Positions 48,024 through 56,138 of a stretch of 64,000 bases of DNA are shown piece after piece. Numbering within the stretch: position 1 is the first letter of the stretch; the number at the start of each line of letters is the position of its first letter. This stretch comes from Pseudomonas laurylsulfativorans (GTDB lineage Bacteria > Pseudomonadota > Gammaproteobacteria > Pseudomonadales > Pseudomonadaceae), in assembly GCF_002906155.1 (NCBI RefSeq), contig NZ_MUJK01000003.1:186001-250000 (forward strand), in the 5' to 3' direction. Made by a program: the position numbers and the translations under genes. Under the pieces are notes generated by a model. That model made no database searches. It had not been told where the DNA came from and was given only the letters and a program-made list of their open reading frames with translations.

Positions 48024-48033
48024 TTGTATACAA
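48024..48033. promoter_or_regulatory. Purine-regulon dyad upstream of puuE
   Basis: The perfect palindrome TTGTATACAA recurs as ATTGTGTACAAT at 48229 and TTGTATACAA at 51088. On the minus strand it overlaps a plausible -10 (TACAAT) with TTACAA 18 nt upstream, driving puuE. Confidence 0.65.
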
Positions 48034-48228
48034 CTTTATATTCACTTTGTAAGCCTGAATTTTCGCATTTTTCACCGACTGTCATCTTTTACTGCTATTG
48101 GCGTGAGCCTGCAAGAAATCTGCCTGATTGGTCAGTAATTTGCTGAGGGGTTCATAGGCTGTGCGGTTTGGCGGGAAATCGGCAGAAAATGGGCAAATGG
48201 CGGGGGCAGGGTGAAAAATGTCGTTTTT

Positions 48229-48240
48229 ATTGTGTACAAT
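48229..48240. promoter_or_regulatory. Purine-regulon dyad upstream of hiuH
   Basis: ATTGT-GT-ACAAT, ending 131 bp before the hiuH start codon and overlapping a plausible -10 TACAAT on the plus strand. The 434-bp puuE-hiuH intergenic region otherwise shows no ORF. Confidence 0.6.
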
Positions 48241-48370
48241 TTTTTTCAAAAGTGTCTTAATCAGTCGCTCGCCGCAGCTTTTCGTGCTCCGAATCGGTGC
48301 GGTCTCCTTTTCAACTGACTTCGGGAGGCGCGAAGTCTGACTGCTCCATGCAGGCAGGCGCGCAGAATCA

Positions 48371-48724
48371 ATGGGACGTTTGACTACACACGTTTTGGAC
48401 GCAGCACACGGTTGCCCGGGCAGCTCGATCAAAGTCGAGTTGTACCGCGTTGAAGGTTCGCAGCTGGAACTGGTCGCCACTGCAGTCACCAACAGCGATG
48501 GCCGTGTCGATGCACCGCTGCTGCAAGGCGATGACTACCGCACCGGGGTCTATCAGGTTCAGTTTCATGCTGGCGATTACTACCGCGCCCGTGGCGTCAA
48601 GTTGCCGGAGCCTGCATTCCTGGATGTCGTGGTACTGCGTTTTGGCATCTCTGCCGAGCAGGATCACTACCATGTGCCGTTGTTGATTTCGCCTTACAGC
48701 TACTCCACCTATCGCGGCAGCTGA
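48371..48724 (+). CDS. uraH: 5-hydroxyisourate hydrolase (transthyretin-like)
   Basis: A 117-residue protein with the HIUase signatures LTTHVLDAAHGCPG (His at 7), GRVDAPLL and the C-terminal tetrapeptide YRGS, which distinguishes the enzyme from animal transthyretin. It hydrolyses 5-hydroxyisourate, the PuuD product, to OHCU. It has no signal peptide, so it is cytoplasmic. It is divergent from puuE. The ribosome site is weak. Also called hiuH/pucM. Confidence 0.96.
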   Translation: MGRLTTHVLDAAHGCPGSSIKVELYRVEGSQLELVATAVTNSDGRVDAPLLQGDDYRTGVYQVQFHAGDYYRARGVKLPEPAFLDVVVLRFGISAEQDHYHVPLLISPYSYSTYRGS

Positions 48725-48783
48725 TCCCCCAAGCAGCTGCCGCACCCTGGAAGCGACTGCGCATATAGCTTCTTTGGTCTTTC

Positions 48784-48809
48784 GCCCGCTCACACTGCGG
48801 GCTTTTTTT
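48784..48809 (+). terminator. Intrinsic terminator of uraH
   Basis: GCCCGC (48784-48789) pairs with GCGGGC (48797-48802), followed by seven T residues. It lies 60 nt after the stop. Confidence 0.85.
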
Positions 48810-48840
48810 CGCGTTGAAAAAGGGCTGTCAGACATGACGC

Positions 48841-48905
48841 CATCGCTTGCAAGCCTGCTCCTACAGGTTATGCGAACCCTTGTAGGAGCTGGCTTGCCAG
48901 CGATG
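48841..48905. repeat. REP doublet (GCTTGCCAGCGATG type)
   Basis: Arms at 48841-48865 and 48881-48905 with three mismatches, between the convergent uraH and LysE-family genes. Confidence 0.85.
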
Positions 48906-48908
48906 CTT

Positions 48909-49535
48909 TTAGCGGCTCAGCAGGGACGCAGCCCCCGCACCACCAAACAACCCCGCACTGATCCGGTTGAACCAGCTCTGCCCCTTGCCGCTGCGCAGAT
49001 AGCGCGCCGCACCATGGGCACCGAGGCCGTAGGCCAATTTGCACAGCAGATCGAGCACAGTCCAGGTCGCAATCATCACCAGCAACTGCGGCAGGAACGC
49101 TTGTTCGGCGTTCAAGAACTGCGGCAGGAAAGCGGCGAAGAACAGGATGTCCTTCGGGTTGCTGGCGCCGAGCATGAACGCGCGGCCGAACAGCGCACGA
49201 AAGCGAGGCACTGGCGCTGCCTGTGGCACTTCAGCGCCGTGGGAAGGCTGGCGCGATTGCTGCCAGCTTTGCCAGGCGAGGTAGAACAGGTACAGCGCGC
49301 CAAGCATCTTCAATGCGCTGAACAGCTGTTCGGAAGCCAGCAGTAACGCACCCAGGCCCAGCGCCGACGCACTCAACAAGCAGATCGAGGCCGATACGCC
49401 GCCGAGAAAGGCCGGGTAGGAGCGGCGCAGGCCGTAATTCAGACTGTTGCTGATCATCAGCAAAGACAGTGGTCCCGGGATCAGGATCACAATCAGCGCA
49501 GCGCCGCTGAACAGCAGCCAGGTTTCCAGACTCAT
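48909..49535 (-). CDS. LysE/RhtB-family amino-acid exporter
   Basis: A 208-residue inner-membrane protein with about six TM helices. The LysE/RhtB signature is visible near the N-terminus (LIVILIPGPLSLLMISNSLNYGLRRSYPAFLGG) and as GASNPKDILFFAAFLPQF. It likely exports an amino acid or derivative. ATG 49535 has GGAGGA 5 nt upstream. It lies between the urate genes and the purine permease but has no obvious link to purines. Confidence 0.9.
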   Translation of the reverse strand: MSLETWLLFSGAALIVILIPGPLSLLMISNSLNYGLRRSYPAFLGGVSASICLLSASALGLGALLLASEQLFSALKMLGALYLFYLAWQSWQQSRQPSHGAEVPQAAPVPRFRALFGRAFMLGASNPKDILFFAAFLPQFLNAEQAFLPQLLVMIATWTVLDLLCKLAYGLGAHGAARYLRSGKGQSWFNRISAGLFGGAGAASLLSR

Positions 49536-49558
49536 CACTTTCCTCCATTTGCACAAAA

Positions 49559-49580
49559 GCCTCACCCGACGGGGTGAGGC
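49559..49580 (-). terminator. Intrinsic terminator after the purine permease
   Basis: GCCTCACCC (49559-49567) and GGGTGAGGC (49572-49580) with loop GACG; TTTT follows on the minus strand. Confidence 0.88.
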
Positions 49581-49607
49581 TGTTTTGAAGCGAGTTCCGC
49601 GTAAGGT

Positions 49608-50957
49608 TTACAAGAAGATGAACTTGGCGATGAAGATCGCGCAGAGCACCCACAGACTCACGGAAATTTCCTTGTACTTGCCGGTGCCGGCCTTCAGCGC
49701 CACGTAGGTGATGAAGCCCAGCGCGATGCCGTCAGCGACCGAGAAGGTCAGTGGCATCATGATCGCGGTAACGATGGCCGGAATGCTGTCGGTCGCTTCG
49801 TCCCATTCGATGTGGGCCATGCCGCCCATCATCAGCATTGCCACATAAATCAGTGCGCCAGCGGTGGCATAGGCGGGAATCATGCCGGCCAGTGGTGCGA
49901 AAAACATTGCGGCTATAAATAGCACACCAACGGTGACTGCGGTAAGACCAGTCCGACCACCTGCGGCCACGCCGGCAGCACTTTCTACATAGCTTGTCAC
50001 TGGCGGAACACCCACCACCGCACCGAATACGCTGGAAGCGCTGTCGGCTTTCATTGCGCGGGAGAGGTTTTCGATCTTGCCGTCAGCGCCGACCAGGTTG
50101 GCGCGCTGGGCAACGCCCATCAGGGTACCGGCGGTGTCGAACATGTGTACGAAGAGGAACGCAAGGACCACGCTGATCATGCTGACGTTGAACACGCCGG
50201 CGACGTTCATGGCCATCCAGGTCGGAGCCAGGCTTGGCGGGGCCGACATGATCCCTTCGTAATGCACCAGGCCCAAGCCCCAACCGGCGAGGGTCACGGT
50301 GATGATGCTGATGAGGATTGCACCGAAGACCTTGTGGTAGCTGAGGATGGCGATCATCAGGAAACATACGGCGGCCAGCAGCGGGCCGGGTTCGCGCAGG
50401 GAGCCGAGCTTGATCAGGGTGGCTGGGCTATCGACGACGATACCTGCGGTTTTCAGGCCAATCAGCCCCAGGAACAGACCCACGCCAGCGCCCATGGCGA
50501 AGCGCAGGCTGACCGGGATGCTATTGAGCAGCCATTCGCGGATTCGCGAGAAGGTCAAGATCATGAACAACACACCGGAAACGAACACCGCACCCAGGGC
50601 GGTTTCCCAGTTGTAGCCCATGGTGCCGACCACGGTGTAGGTGAAGAAAGCGTTCAGCCCCATGCCCGGTGCCAGGCCGACCGGCCAGTTGGCGTACAGG
50701 CCCATCAACAGGCAGCCGAGTGCGGCGGCGATGCAGGTGGCGACGAATGCGGCACCGTGATCGATCCCGGCGTCAGCCATGATGTTGGGGTTGACGAAAA
50801 TGATGTAAGCCATGGTGATGAAGGTTGTCAGACCGGCAATCAGCTCGGTCTTCACCGTGGTGCCATGCAAGCTGAGTTTGAACAGACGTTCCAGCAAGCC
50901 ATTACGTAATGGCGGCGAGAGGTCCAGCGTCGATGCTTCGGATTTGCGGCTTTCCAC
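49608..50957 (-). CDS. AzgA-type purine (guanine/hypoxanthine/adenine) permease
   Basis: A 449-residue membrane protein with 13-14 TM helices. Marks are TELIAGLTTFITMAYIIFVNP, GLAPGMGLNAFFTYTVV and FDTAGTLMGVAQRANL, the GhxP/PurP (COG2252) branch of NCS2. It imports purine bases with protons. A TTGTATACAA dyad lies in its promoter between -35 and -10, linking it to the urate module regulon. It is single-gene with its own terminator. Confidence 0.92.
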   Translation of the reverse strand: MESRKSEASTLDLSPPLRNGLLERLFKLSLHGTTVKTELIAGLTTFITMAYIIFVNPNIMADAGIDHGAAFVATCIAAALGCLLMGLYANWPVGLAPGMGLNAFFTYTVVGTMGYNWETALGAVFVSGVLFMILTFSRIREWLLNSIPVSLRFAMGAGVGLFLGLIGLKTAGIVVDSPATLIKLGSLREPGPLLAAVCFLMIAILSYHKVFGAILISIITVTLAGWGLGLVHYEGIMSAPPSLAPTWMAMNVAGVFNVSMISVVLAFLFVHMFDTAGTLMGVAQRANLVGADGKIENLSRAMKADSASSVFGAVVGVPPVTSYVESAAGVAAGGRTGLTAVTVGVLFIAAMFFAPLAGMIPAYATAGALIYVAMLMMGGMAHIEWDEATDSIPAIVTAIMMPLTFSVADGIALGFITYVALKAGTGKYKEISVSLWVLCAIFIAKFIFL

Positions 50958-51078
50958 AGCGAGTACTCCTCAAGAGTTTTATTTTTATTTCCAGGGCCGG
51001 ATCCGAGAGGGGTGGCAGCGGCCCTTTGAGGTGCTTGCGAATTTGTTGACCGCTTGGTCAGGAACTCGCACGAAGTGG

Positions 51079-51106
51079 ATTATGCTTTTGTATACAAAGA
51101 AAGCAA
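51079..51106 (-). promoter_or_regulatory. Promoter and TTGTATACAA operator of the purine permease
   Basis: On the minus strand TTGCTT (51106-51101) and CATAAT (51084-51079) are 16 nt apart. The perfect palindrome TTGTATACAA (51088-51097) sits inside this spacer, the ideal place for a repressor. The dyad ends 131 bp from the start codon, the same distance as at uraH. Confidence 0.68.
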
Positions 51107-51167
51107 ATAATGTTTTTGGTTTTGTCGACGAAATATTTGGCTTTAGGGATATATCGCCTGTCCGACG

Positions 51168-51225
51168 CCTTCGCGAGCAAACCCGCTCCCACATTTGCCT
51201 GTAGGAGCGAGCCTGCTCGCGAAGG
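51168..51225. repeat. REP doublet with hybrid arms
   Basis: The left arm (51168-51192) is of the GTGGGAGCGGG type and the right arm (51201-51225) of the GTAGGAGCGAG type, joined by an 8-nt loop: two REP subfamilies in one hairpin. Confidence 0.85.
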
Positions 51226-51235
51226 ACTTTCGGGT

Positions 51236-51679
51236 TCAGATTTTTTGTTGATCCTCCCCAAGCGCCAGATTCACCGCCAACCAGCCATTCACCGCCTGTT
51301 CCCCTGCCTCGCCAAACACCCGCTCCAGCAATTTCACCTGTTCACGCCGCAATGCTTGCTCGAAGCGAGCGCCTTCTGCAGTCAGTTCCAGCAGTCGCTT
51401 ACGCTTGTCAGTTTCGGACGCGACGCTGTCGACCAAATGCATCTCCAACAATTGTCGCAACGGCATGTTCAGCGCCTGCTTACTCACGCCGAGCAAAGCC
51501 AGCAACTCCTTGACGCTCAGGTTCGGATAGCGGGCGATGAAAAACACGATGCGCTGATGAACCCGGCTCAGGCCGCGACGTTCGAGCATTTCATCGGCCT
51601 TGGCGGTGAAGGCCTGGTAGCCGAAGAAAAACGCTTCCATGGCTTGTCGTTGGGATAGCGGGTTTTTAAGGTCAAGCAT
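51236..51679 (-). CDS. MarR-family transcriptional regulator
   Basis: A 147-residue protein with the MarR winged helix: LSRVHQRIVFFIARYPNLSVKELLALLGVSKQALNMPLRQLLEMHLVD (about 38-85) and the wing SETDKRKRLLELTAEG. It is divergent from the aminotransferase with 82 bp between start codons. Two GTCAA-N5-TTGAC dyads lie there, one over its own start codon, suggesting autorepression. Confidence 0.92.
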   Translation of the reverse strand: MLDLKNPLSQRQAMEAFFFGYQAFTAKADEMLERRGLSRVHQRIVFFIARYPNLSVKELLALLGVSKQALNMPLRQLLEMHLVDSVASETDKRKRLLELTAEGARFEQALRREQVKLLERVFGEAGEQAVNGWLAVNLALGEDQQKI

Positions 51680-51685
51680 ATTGAC
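51671..51685. promoter_or_regulatory. Candidate MarR operator 1
   Basis: GTCAA-GCATA-TTGAC, a perfect dyad that covers the regulator's start codon (51677-51679). It has the same architecture as the site at 51713. Confidence 0.65.
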
Positions 51686-51712
51686 GTATCCAATCCGGAA
51701 AGCGTAATTTCG

Positions 51713-51727
51713 GTCAATAAGTTTGAC
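51713..51727. promoter_or_regulatory. Candidate MarR operator 2
   Basis: GTCAA-TAAGT-TTGAC, a perfect dyad whose centre is 42 bp (four helical turns) from operator 1 and 35 bp before the aminotransferase start. Confidence 0.65.
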
Positions 51728-51761
51728 TCATTTTCCTCATGCCTTGCTACCGGTGATCCCC

Positions 51762-52928
51762 ATGGCTTTTTCCGAACGTGTCTCACGCCTTAAAAGTTCT
51801 TTGATCCGTGAAATCCTCGCCGCGGCTCAGCGTCCGCAAGTGATGTCGTTCGCCGGTGGTTTGCCGGCTGAAGCCATGCTGCCGAAGGTCGATTGGGCCC
51901 AGATGCCGGTCTCCATGGGCCAATACGGCATGAGCGAAGGCGAGCCGGCGCTGCGTGAAGCGTTGGCCGCCGAGGCGCGTGCGTTGGGAGTGGCCTGTGA
52001 GGCAAGCCAGGTTCTGGTGGTCAGCGGCTCACAACAAACCCTGGATCTGGCGGCCAAGCTGTACATCGACAAGGACACCGAGATCCTGCTTGAGGCGCCG
52101 ACTTATCTGGCGGCACTGCAAATATTCCAGCTGTTTGGTGCCGATTGCCTGACCGTGCCGCTGGAGGCTGACGGCCCGAACCTGACGCAGCTGCGCGATC
52201 GCCTGGAACAACACCGCCCGGCCTTCATCTACCTGATCCCGACGTTCCAGAATCCTTCGGCGGTTCGCTACAGCGAAGCCAAACGCGACGCGGTGGCAGC
52301 GCTGCTCGACGAGTTTGGCGTCACTCTGATCGAGGATGAGCCCTACCGAGAACTGACCTTCGATGGCGGTAGCGCTACACCCATTGTCAGTCGCTTGAAA
52401 AACGCCAGTTGGATCTACACCGGTACTGTGTCGAAAACCCTGTTACCGGGTTTGCGCGTTGGCTATCTGATCGCCAGCCCGGACCTGTTTCCTCATCTGT
52501 TGAAACTCAAGCAGTCGGCGGATCTGCACACCAATCGGGTTGGCCAGTGGCAAGCGCTGCAATGGATCGGCAGTGAAAAGTACCGGCAACACCGCAGTGA
52601 GTTGCGCGACTTTTACCGCGGGCGTCGGGATGCGTTCCAGGTGGCGCTGCAAACCTACTTTGCTGATCTGTCGGATTGGAACGAGCCGCAGGGCGGATTG
52701 TTTTTCTGGTTGAAGCTCAAGCAGCCGCTGGACACGCGAACTTTGCTCAATGCGGCGTTGGCCGAAGATGTGGCGTTCATGCCGGGCGAGCCGTTCTTCC
52801 CCGAGCCGGACAAGCATCATGGGTATTTGCGGTTGAACTTCAGCCACATCGACCCGGCGCGGCTGGATGAGGGGCTCAAACGGTTGGCGGCGGTCGTGCG
52901 ACAGGCGCAGGCGGCGCAAGCGGCCTGA
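51762..52928 (+). CDS. PLP-dependent aminotransferase (class I/II, 2-aminoadipate/LysN-like)
   Basis: A 388-residue fold-type I aminotransferase without an HTH domain, so not MocR. Marks are VMSFAGGLPAEAMLP (substrate loop), LVVSGSQQTLDLAAKL, FIYLIPTFQNPSAVRYS, the PLP-anchoring Asp in LIEDEPYRELTF, the Schiff-base Lys in TGTVSKTLLPGLRVGYL and the carboxylate-binding Arg near GYLRLNFSHID. Members act on 2-aminoadipate, aromatic or branched amino acids. It is divergent from a MarR regulator that probably controls it. Confidence 0.9.
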   Translation: MAFSERVSRLKSSLIREILAAAQRPQVMSFAGGLPAEAMLPKVDWAQMPVSMGQYGMSEGEPALREALAAEARALGVACEASQVLVVSGSQQTLDLAAKLYIDKDTEILLEAPTYLAALQIFQLFGADCLTVPLEADGPNLTQLRDRLEQHRPAFIYLIPTFQNPSAVRYSEAKRDAVAALLDEFGVTLIEDEPYRELTFDGGSATPIVSRLKNASWIYTGTVSKTLLPGLRVGYLIASPDLFPHLLKLKQSADLHTNRVGQWQALQWIGSEKYRQHRSELRDFYRGRRDAFQVALQTYFADLSDWNEPQGGLFFWLKLKQPLDTRTLLNAALAEDVAFMPGEPFFPEPDKHHGYLRLNFSHIDPARLDEGLKRLAAVVRQAQAAQAA

Positions 52929-52996
52929 AAACAATTAAACCGGCTCAGGGGCCGGTTTATTTTTGTCTGGGTTTTATAGTGTCTGGGCCGGCCTCT

Positions 52997-53083
52997 TCGC
53001 CAGCGAGCCGGCTCCTACAGGGGGGGGCGGTGGTCACAACTCTTGTGTACGCCGCCACTTTGTAGGAGCCGGCTTGCTGGCGA
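52997..53083. repeat. REP doublet (GGAGCCGGCTTGCTGGCGA type)
   Basis: Arms at 52997-53019 and 53061-53083 with mismatches, between the convergent aminotransferase and glutaredoxin-like genes. Confidence 0.85.
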
Positions 53084-53111
53084 TGGCGTCCGCAACGCCA
53101 CTGCAAAAACC

Positions 53112-53483
53112 TCAGGCTGCAGCAAATCGCTTGTCCAGATAATCAATGATCACCTTGGACTCGTACATCCAGGTGGTCTGGCCATTCTCTTCAATGCGCA
53201 GGCACGGCACCTTGATCTTGCCGCCTTGCTCCAGCAGGGCCTGGCGATCCTGTTCGTTGTTCTTCGCATCGCGAAGAGCCACCGGCACATTCAGGCGGCG
53301 CAGGGTGCGGCGGGTTTTCACGCAGAACGGGCAGGCGTGGAATTGATACAGGGTCAGGCCCTTGGCGGCGGATTCGACTTGAGCCTGAGCAGCGGCGGGG
53401 CGCTTCTTTTTGCTGGGGCGAGTGATGAAGTCGATGAAGATGATCAGTTGGCCAAGGCCGACACGAAGCGCTTTTACGAACAC
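53112..53483 (-). CDS. Glutaredoxin/GST-N domain protein with N-terminal membrane helix
   Basis: A 123-residue protein. An N-terminal hydrophobic segment (LRVGLGQLIIFIDFITRP) precedes a thioredoxin-fold glutaredoxin domain (about 42-120) with the active site CPFC in YQFHACPFCVKTRRTLRRLNV, the cis-Pro in KVPCLR, and DYLDKRF at the end. GTG 53483 is chosen because GAGG lies 7 nt upstream; the longer frame has only a TTG start without a ribosome site. Likely a membrane-tethered thiol reductase. Confidence 0.88.
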   Translation of the reverse strand: MFVKALRVGLGQLIIFIDFITRPSKKKRPAAAQAQVESAAKGLTLYQFHACPFCVKTRRTLRRLNVPVALRDAKNNEQDRQALLEQGGKIKVPCLRIEENGQTTWMYESKVIIDYLDKRFAAA

Positions 53484-53548
53484 GTTGAAAGCCTCACGGT
53501 GCAAAGAAAGAAAGGCGCGCAGCTTACCTGATTTTTTACCGGCGAAAA

Positions 53549-53573
53549 AAAACCGGCGATGAATGCCGGTTTT
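53549..53573 (-). terminator. Intrinsic terminator of folE
   Basis: AAAACCGGC (53549-53557) and GCCGGTTTT (53565-53573), 7-nt loop, with a T run on the minus strand 15 nt after the folE stop. Confidence 0.88.
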
Positions 53574-53587
53574 CTTCGTGCCGCGAA

Positions 53588-54133
53588 TTACTTGATGAGG
53601 CTGAGGAATTCGCTGCGGGTGGCTGCGTTCTCACGGAATTCACCGAGCATCACCGAGGTGATCATCGACGAATTCTGTTTTTCCACACCGCGCATCATCA
53701 TGCACATGTGCTTGGCCTCGATCACCACTGCAACGCCCAGGGCGCCGGTGACTTGCTGGACCGCATCGGCGATCTGGCGGCTGAGGTTTTCCTGGATCTG
53801 CAGGCGGCGAGCGTACATGTCTACGATCCGCGCCACCTTCGACAGGCCCAGGACCTTGCCGCTCGGGATGTAGGCAACATGCGCTTTGCCGATGAACGGC
53901 AGCAGGTGGTGTTCGCACAGCGAGTACAACTCGATGTCCTTGACCAGCACCATTTCGCTGTTATCGGAGCTGAACAGGGCACCGTTGGTGACCTCTTCGA
54001 GTGTCTGTTCATAGCCGCGGCAGAGGTACTGCATGGCTTTGGCGGCACGCTTGGGCGTGTCGAGCAGGCCCTCGCGGGAGACGTCCTCGCCCAGTTGGCC
54101 AAGGATCGCGGTGTAATTCTGTTCCAGGGACAT
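53588..54133 (-). CDS. folE: GTP cyclohydrolase I
   Basis: A 181-residue enzyme. Zinc and active-site blocks are [31 protein letters not shown] (Cys and His-His) and [21 protein letters not shown] (His, Cys). It converts GTP to dihydroneopterin triphosphate for folate synthesis. Pseudomonas often carries two copies, and this is the short type without an N-terminal extension. It is transcribed after the Smr gene with its own terminator. Confidence 0.96.
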   Translation of the reverse strand: MSLEQNYTAILGQLGEDVSREGLLDTPKRAAKAMQYLCRGYEQTLEEVTNGALFSSDNSEMVLVKDIELYSLCEHHLLPFIGKAHVAYIPSGKVLGLSKVARIVDMYARRLQIQENLSRQIADAVQQVTGALGVAVVIEAKHMCMMMRGVEKQNSSMITSVMLGEFRENAATRSEFLSLIK

Positions 54134-54210
54134 GAAACTACCTGTGGGATTTTACGCAAAGGGCAAGGGTACGGTGGCGGACACGACGCTGCAAGCGTGA
54201 CGCGTCAGCT

Positions 54211-54768
54211 TTACTCGTCGCGACCTTCCATCATGGTGCGTTTGAGCATCACATAAACCGCACCGGCACCGCCATGTTTGGCCTGGCACGAGGTGAATCC
54301 GAGCACCTGTGGATGTTGGCGCAGCCAAGTGTTGACGTGGCTTTTGATCATCGGCCGCTTGCCGTCCAGGCGAACAGCCTTGCCATGGGTGACGCGCACG
54401 CAGCGGATTTCGAATTGGGTCGCTTCGGCCAGGAAAGCCCAGAGGGTTTCCCGAGCTTTTTCCACGCTCATGCCGTGCAGATCGAGGCTGCCTTCGAACG
54501 GAATCTGGCCGATCTTGAGCTTGCGTATCTGGCTTTCCTGCACGCCGTCACGTGCCCACATCAGCTCGTCTTCAGGGCCGACGTCGATGACGAACTGATC
54601 GGACAGACCGTCGACGGTGGTGGATTCGGTGCGCACAGTGGCCGCCTGACGCAGCTTGGCGATCTGCGCGCGGTCAGCCTTGGGTTTGCCGGTTTCGGCG
54701 CGATCGTGCTTGATCGGCTTGACGCCTTGGATCGCGCTTTTGAACAGAGAAAAATCGTCGTCTTGCAT
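54211..54768 (-). CDS. Smr-domain protein (SmrA/YfcN-like)
   Basis: A 185-residue protein whose C-terminal half is an Smr domain: the DLHGMSVEKARETLWAFL start, VRVTHGKAVR and the end HGGAGAVYVMLKR. Stand-alone Smr proteins are nicking or RNA-cleaving endonucleases. The E. coli homologue SmrB acts on collided ribosomes, but the assignment to SmrA or SmrB is not certain here. It lies 77 nt upstream of folE on the same strand. Confidence 0.88.
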   Translation of the reverse strand: MQDDDFSLFKSAIQGVKPIKHDRAETGKPKADRAQIAKLRQAATVRTESTTVDGLSDQFVIDVGPEDELMWARDGVQESQIRKLKIGQIPFEGSLDLHGMSVEKARETLWAFLAEATQFEIRCVRVTHGKAVRLDGKRPMIKSHVNTWLRQHPQVLGFTSCQAKHGGAGAVYVMLKRTMMEGRDE

Positions 54769-54856
54769 GTCAGCCTCCGCGAAGGGCGGCCAGTTTACCC
54801 AACTCGAAGCGAATCGGGCGCGACAAAACGCACGGGGCTCGGTCTCGACCCTGGTC

Positions 54857-55177
54857 TCAGTCGTGTTTTTTCATCAGGTGCGGGGACATGGCCAGCTCCC
54901 GCGATTGCCGCGAGCGGCGCCGGCAACGACGCCACAGCCACACGCCGAGGTACAGCACGAACAGGCCAATCGCCAGGATCACTGCCGCGCCGGCCCGGTT
55001 GGTGTTCAACTCGCCCAGGGCAGGTGCATGGCCGAACAGGGCGGCGGCACCGGCCATGGCGAGCAGCACTCCACTCATTGCCAGCAACGCAGCGAATGCT
55101 GCGCCGATTCTAAAACGCCAGTTGCGTTGGCCTTTGGGCCGCAAGCGGCGAGCGTCAAAACCATCGGATAACTTCAT
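54857..55177 (-). CDS. Small inner-membrane protein of unknown function
   Basis: A 106-residue protein with two TM helices (about 22-48 and 61-84), an Arg-rich segment RRCRRRSRQSRE after the second, and a His/Lys-rich tail (SPHLMKKHD). No family is recognised. ATG 55177 has GGAAGG 5 nt upstream; the track frame adds five unsupported residues. It lies 88 nt upstream of the Smr gene on the same strand. Confidence 0.75.
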   Translation of the reverse strand: MKLSDGFDARRLRPKGQRNWRFRIGAAFAALLAMSGVLLAMAGAAALFGHAPALGELNTNRAGAAVILAIGLFVLYLGVWLWRRCRRRSRQSRELAMSPHLMKKHD

Positions 55178-55308
55178 TCCGACCTTCCTCAATGGGTATC
55201 GGCCCTTCGACCGGGAGTTGACCGGGATGTTCCTGAGGCTAAGACAATTACGGCTAATGAGAGGCTTTTGCGGATGAGCGGCGTTTTTGACCGCTCATGG
55301 GGCGCCGA

Positions 55309-55899
55309 TCAGACCAGTTCGTGGGTCATGGCGAGGGTGGCGAAGTTGTCGCCCATGATCGCCATTTCGGTCTGATGAACGTGCTCGGCGCTCAGGATGC
55401 CGCCTTTGTAAGGCAAATCGCGAGTGGCGCAGGCGTCTTCAATGAGTGTGCAGCGGAAGCCAAGGTTCTTCGCTGCGCGTACGGTGGTGCTGACGCTGGA
55501 GTGACTCATGAAACCGCAGACGATCAGGTCGAGGGCGCCCAGGTCCTCCAGGCGTTTGGCCAGCTCGGTGCCGTGGAACGCGCTTGGCAGCAATTTACCG
55601 ATGACGGTTTCGTCGCTCTGCGGCTCCAGGCCCGGAATGAACTCACCACCTACGCCTTGCGGGTTGAACATGCCGCCGAGGGTGCCGAGATGGCGCACAT
55701 GCACGACCGGTCGGCCGGCGGCACGGGCAGCGGCGAGCAATTGCTTGATGTTCGCGACGGCCTCATCCATGCCGCTGAGGGCCAGTGGCCCGCTCAGATA
55801 TTCTTTCTGGGCATCGATGATGATAAGGGTCGCGTGGCTCAGTTTGGCTGCCGGATAACCGCGGCCGCTGAGTTGAAACATCGTTTTTGGAACGGACAT
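55309..55899 (-). CDS. Isochorismatase/cysteine-hydrolase-family protein with Ser at the Cys position
   Basis: A 196-residue Rossmann-like hydrolase. The catalytic Asp29 (LIIIDAQKEYL) and Lys102 (VIGKLLPSAF) are present. The nucleophile motif, normally G-F-M-S/T-H-x-C-V, reads GFMSHSSV (129-136), leaving Ser135 where cysteine hydrolases have Cys. True isochorismatases also lack the Cys but do not have this context. Activity is therefore uncertain. AGGAG lies 7 nt before ATG 55899; the extra 42 residues of the longer frame are not family-like. Confidence 0.88.
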   Translation of the reverse strand: MSVPKTMFQLSGRGYPAAKLSHATLIIIDAQKEYLSGPLALSGMDEAVANIKQLLAAARAAGRPVVHVRHLGTLGGMFNPQGVGGEFIPGLEPQSDETVIGKLLPSAFHGTELAKRLEDLGALDLIVCGFMSHSSVSTTVRAAKNLGFRCTLIEDACATRDLPYKGGILSAEHVHQTEMAIMGDNFATLAMTHELV

Positions 55900-56138
55900 T
55901 CTGGGGCTCCTTGGAGTGGGGCTTTTGCGACATTGTCCTCTGGCTGAGCGTTTCTGTGAATCGCTACGATCGTAGGTGCCGCCGTTGCTGGCCTGTAGCC
56001 TTGTCAATAGTTGCGTTTTGTTCAATAGCGTTGCGAAAAAATGGATAACTCCTACATTTGAACCGGTTGTTTTCCCGCGTCGTCGTGACGCCGTTTGACT
56101 GGTAGAATCGCCCGTCGATTTTTCTGGAGTTTGCCGTC

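Noticed and set aside
51762..52928. MocR-type regulator or the methionine-salvage transaminase
   Set aside because: There is no HTH domain, so it is not MocR, and the family resemblance is to LysN/2-aminoadipate enzymes, with mtn genes 9 kb away.
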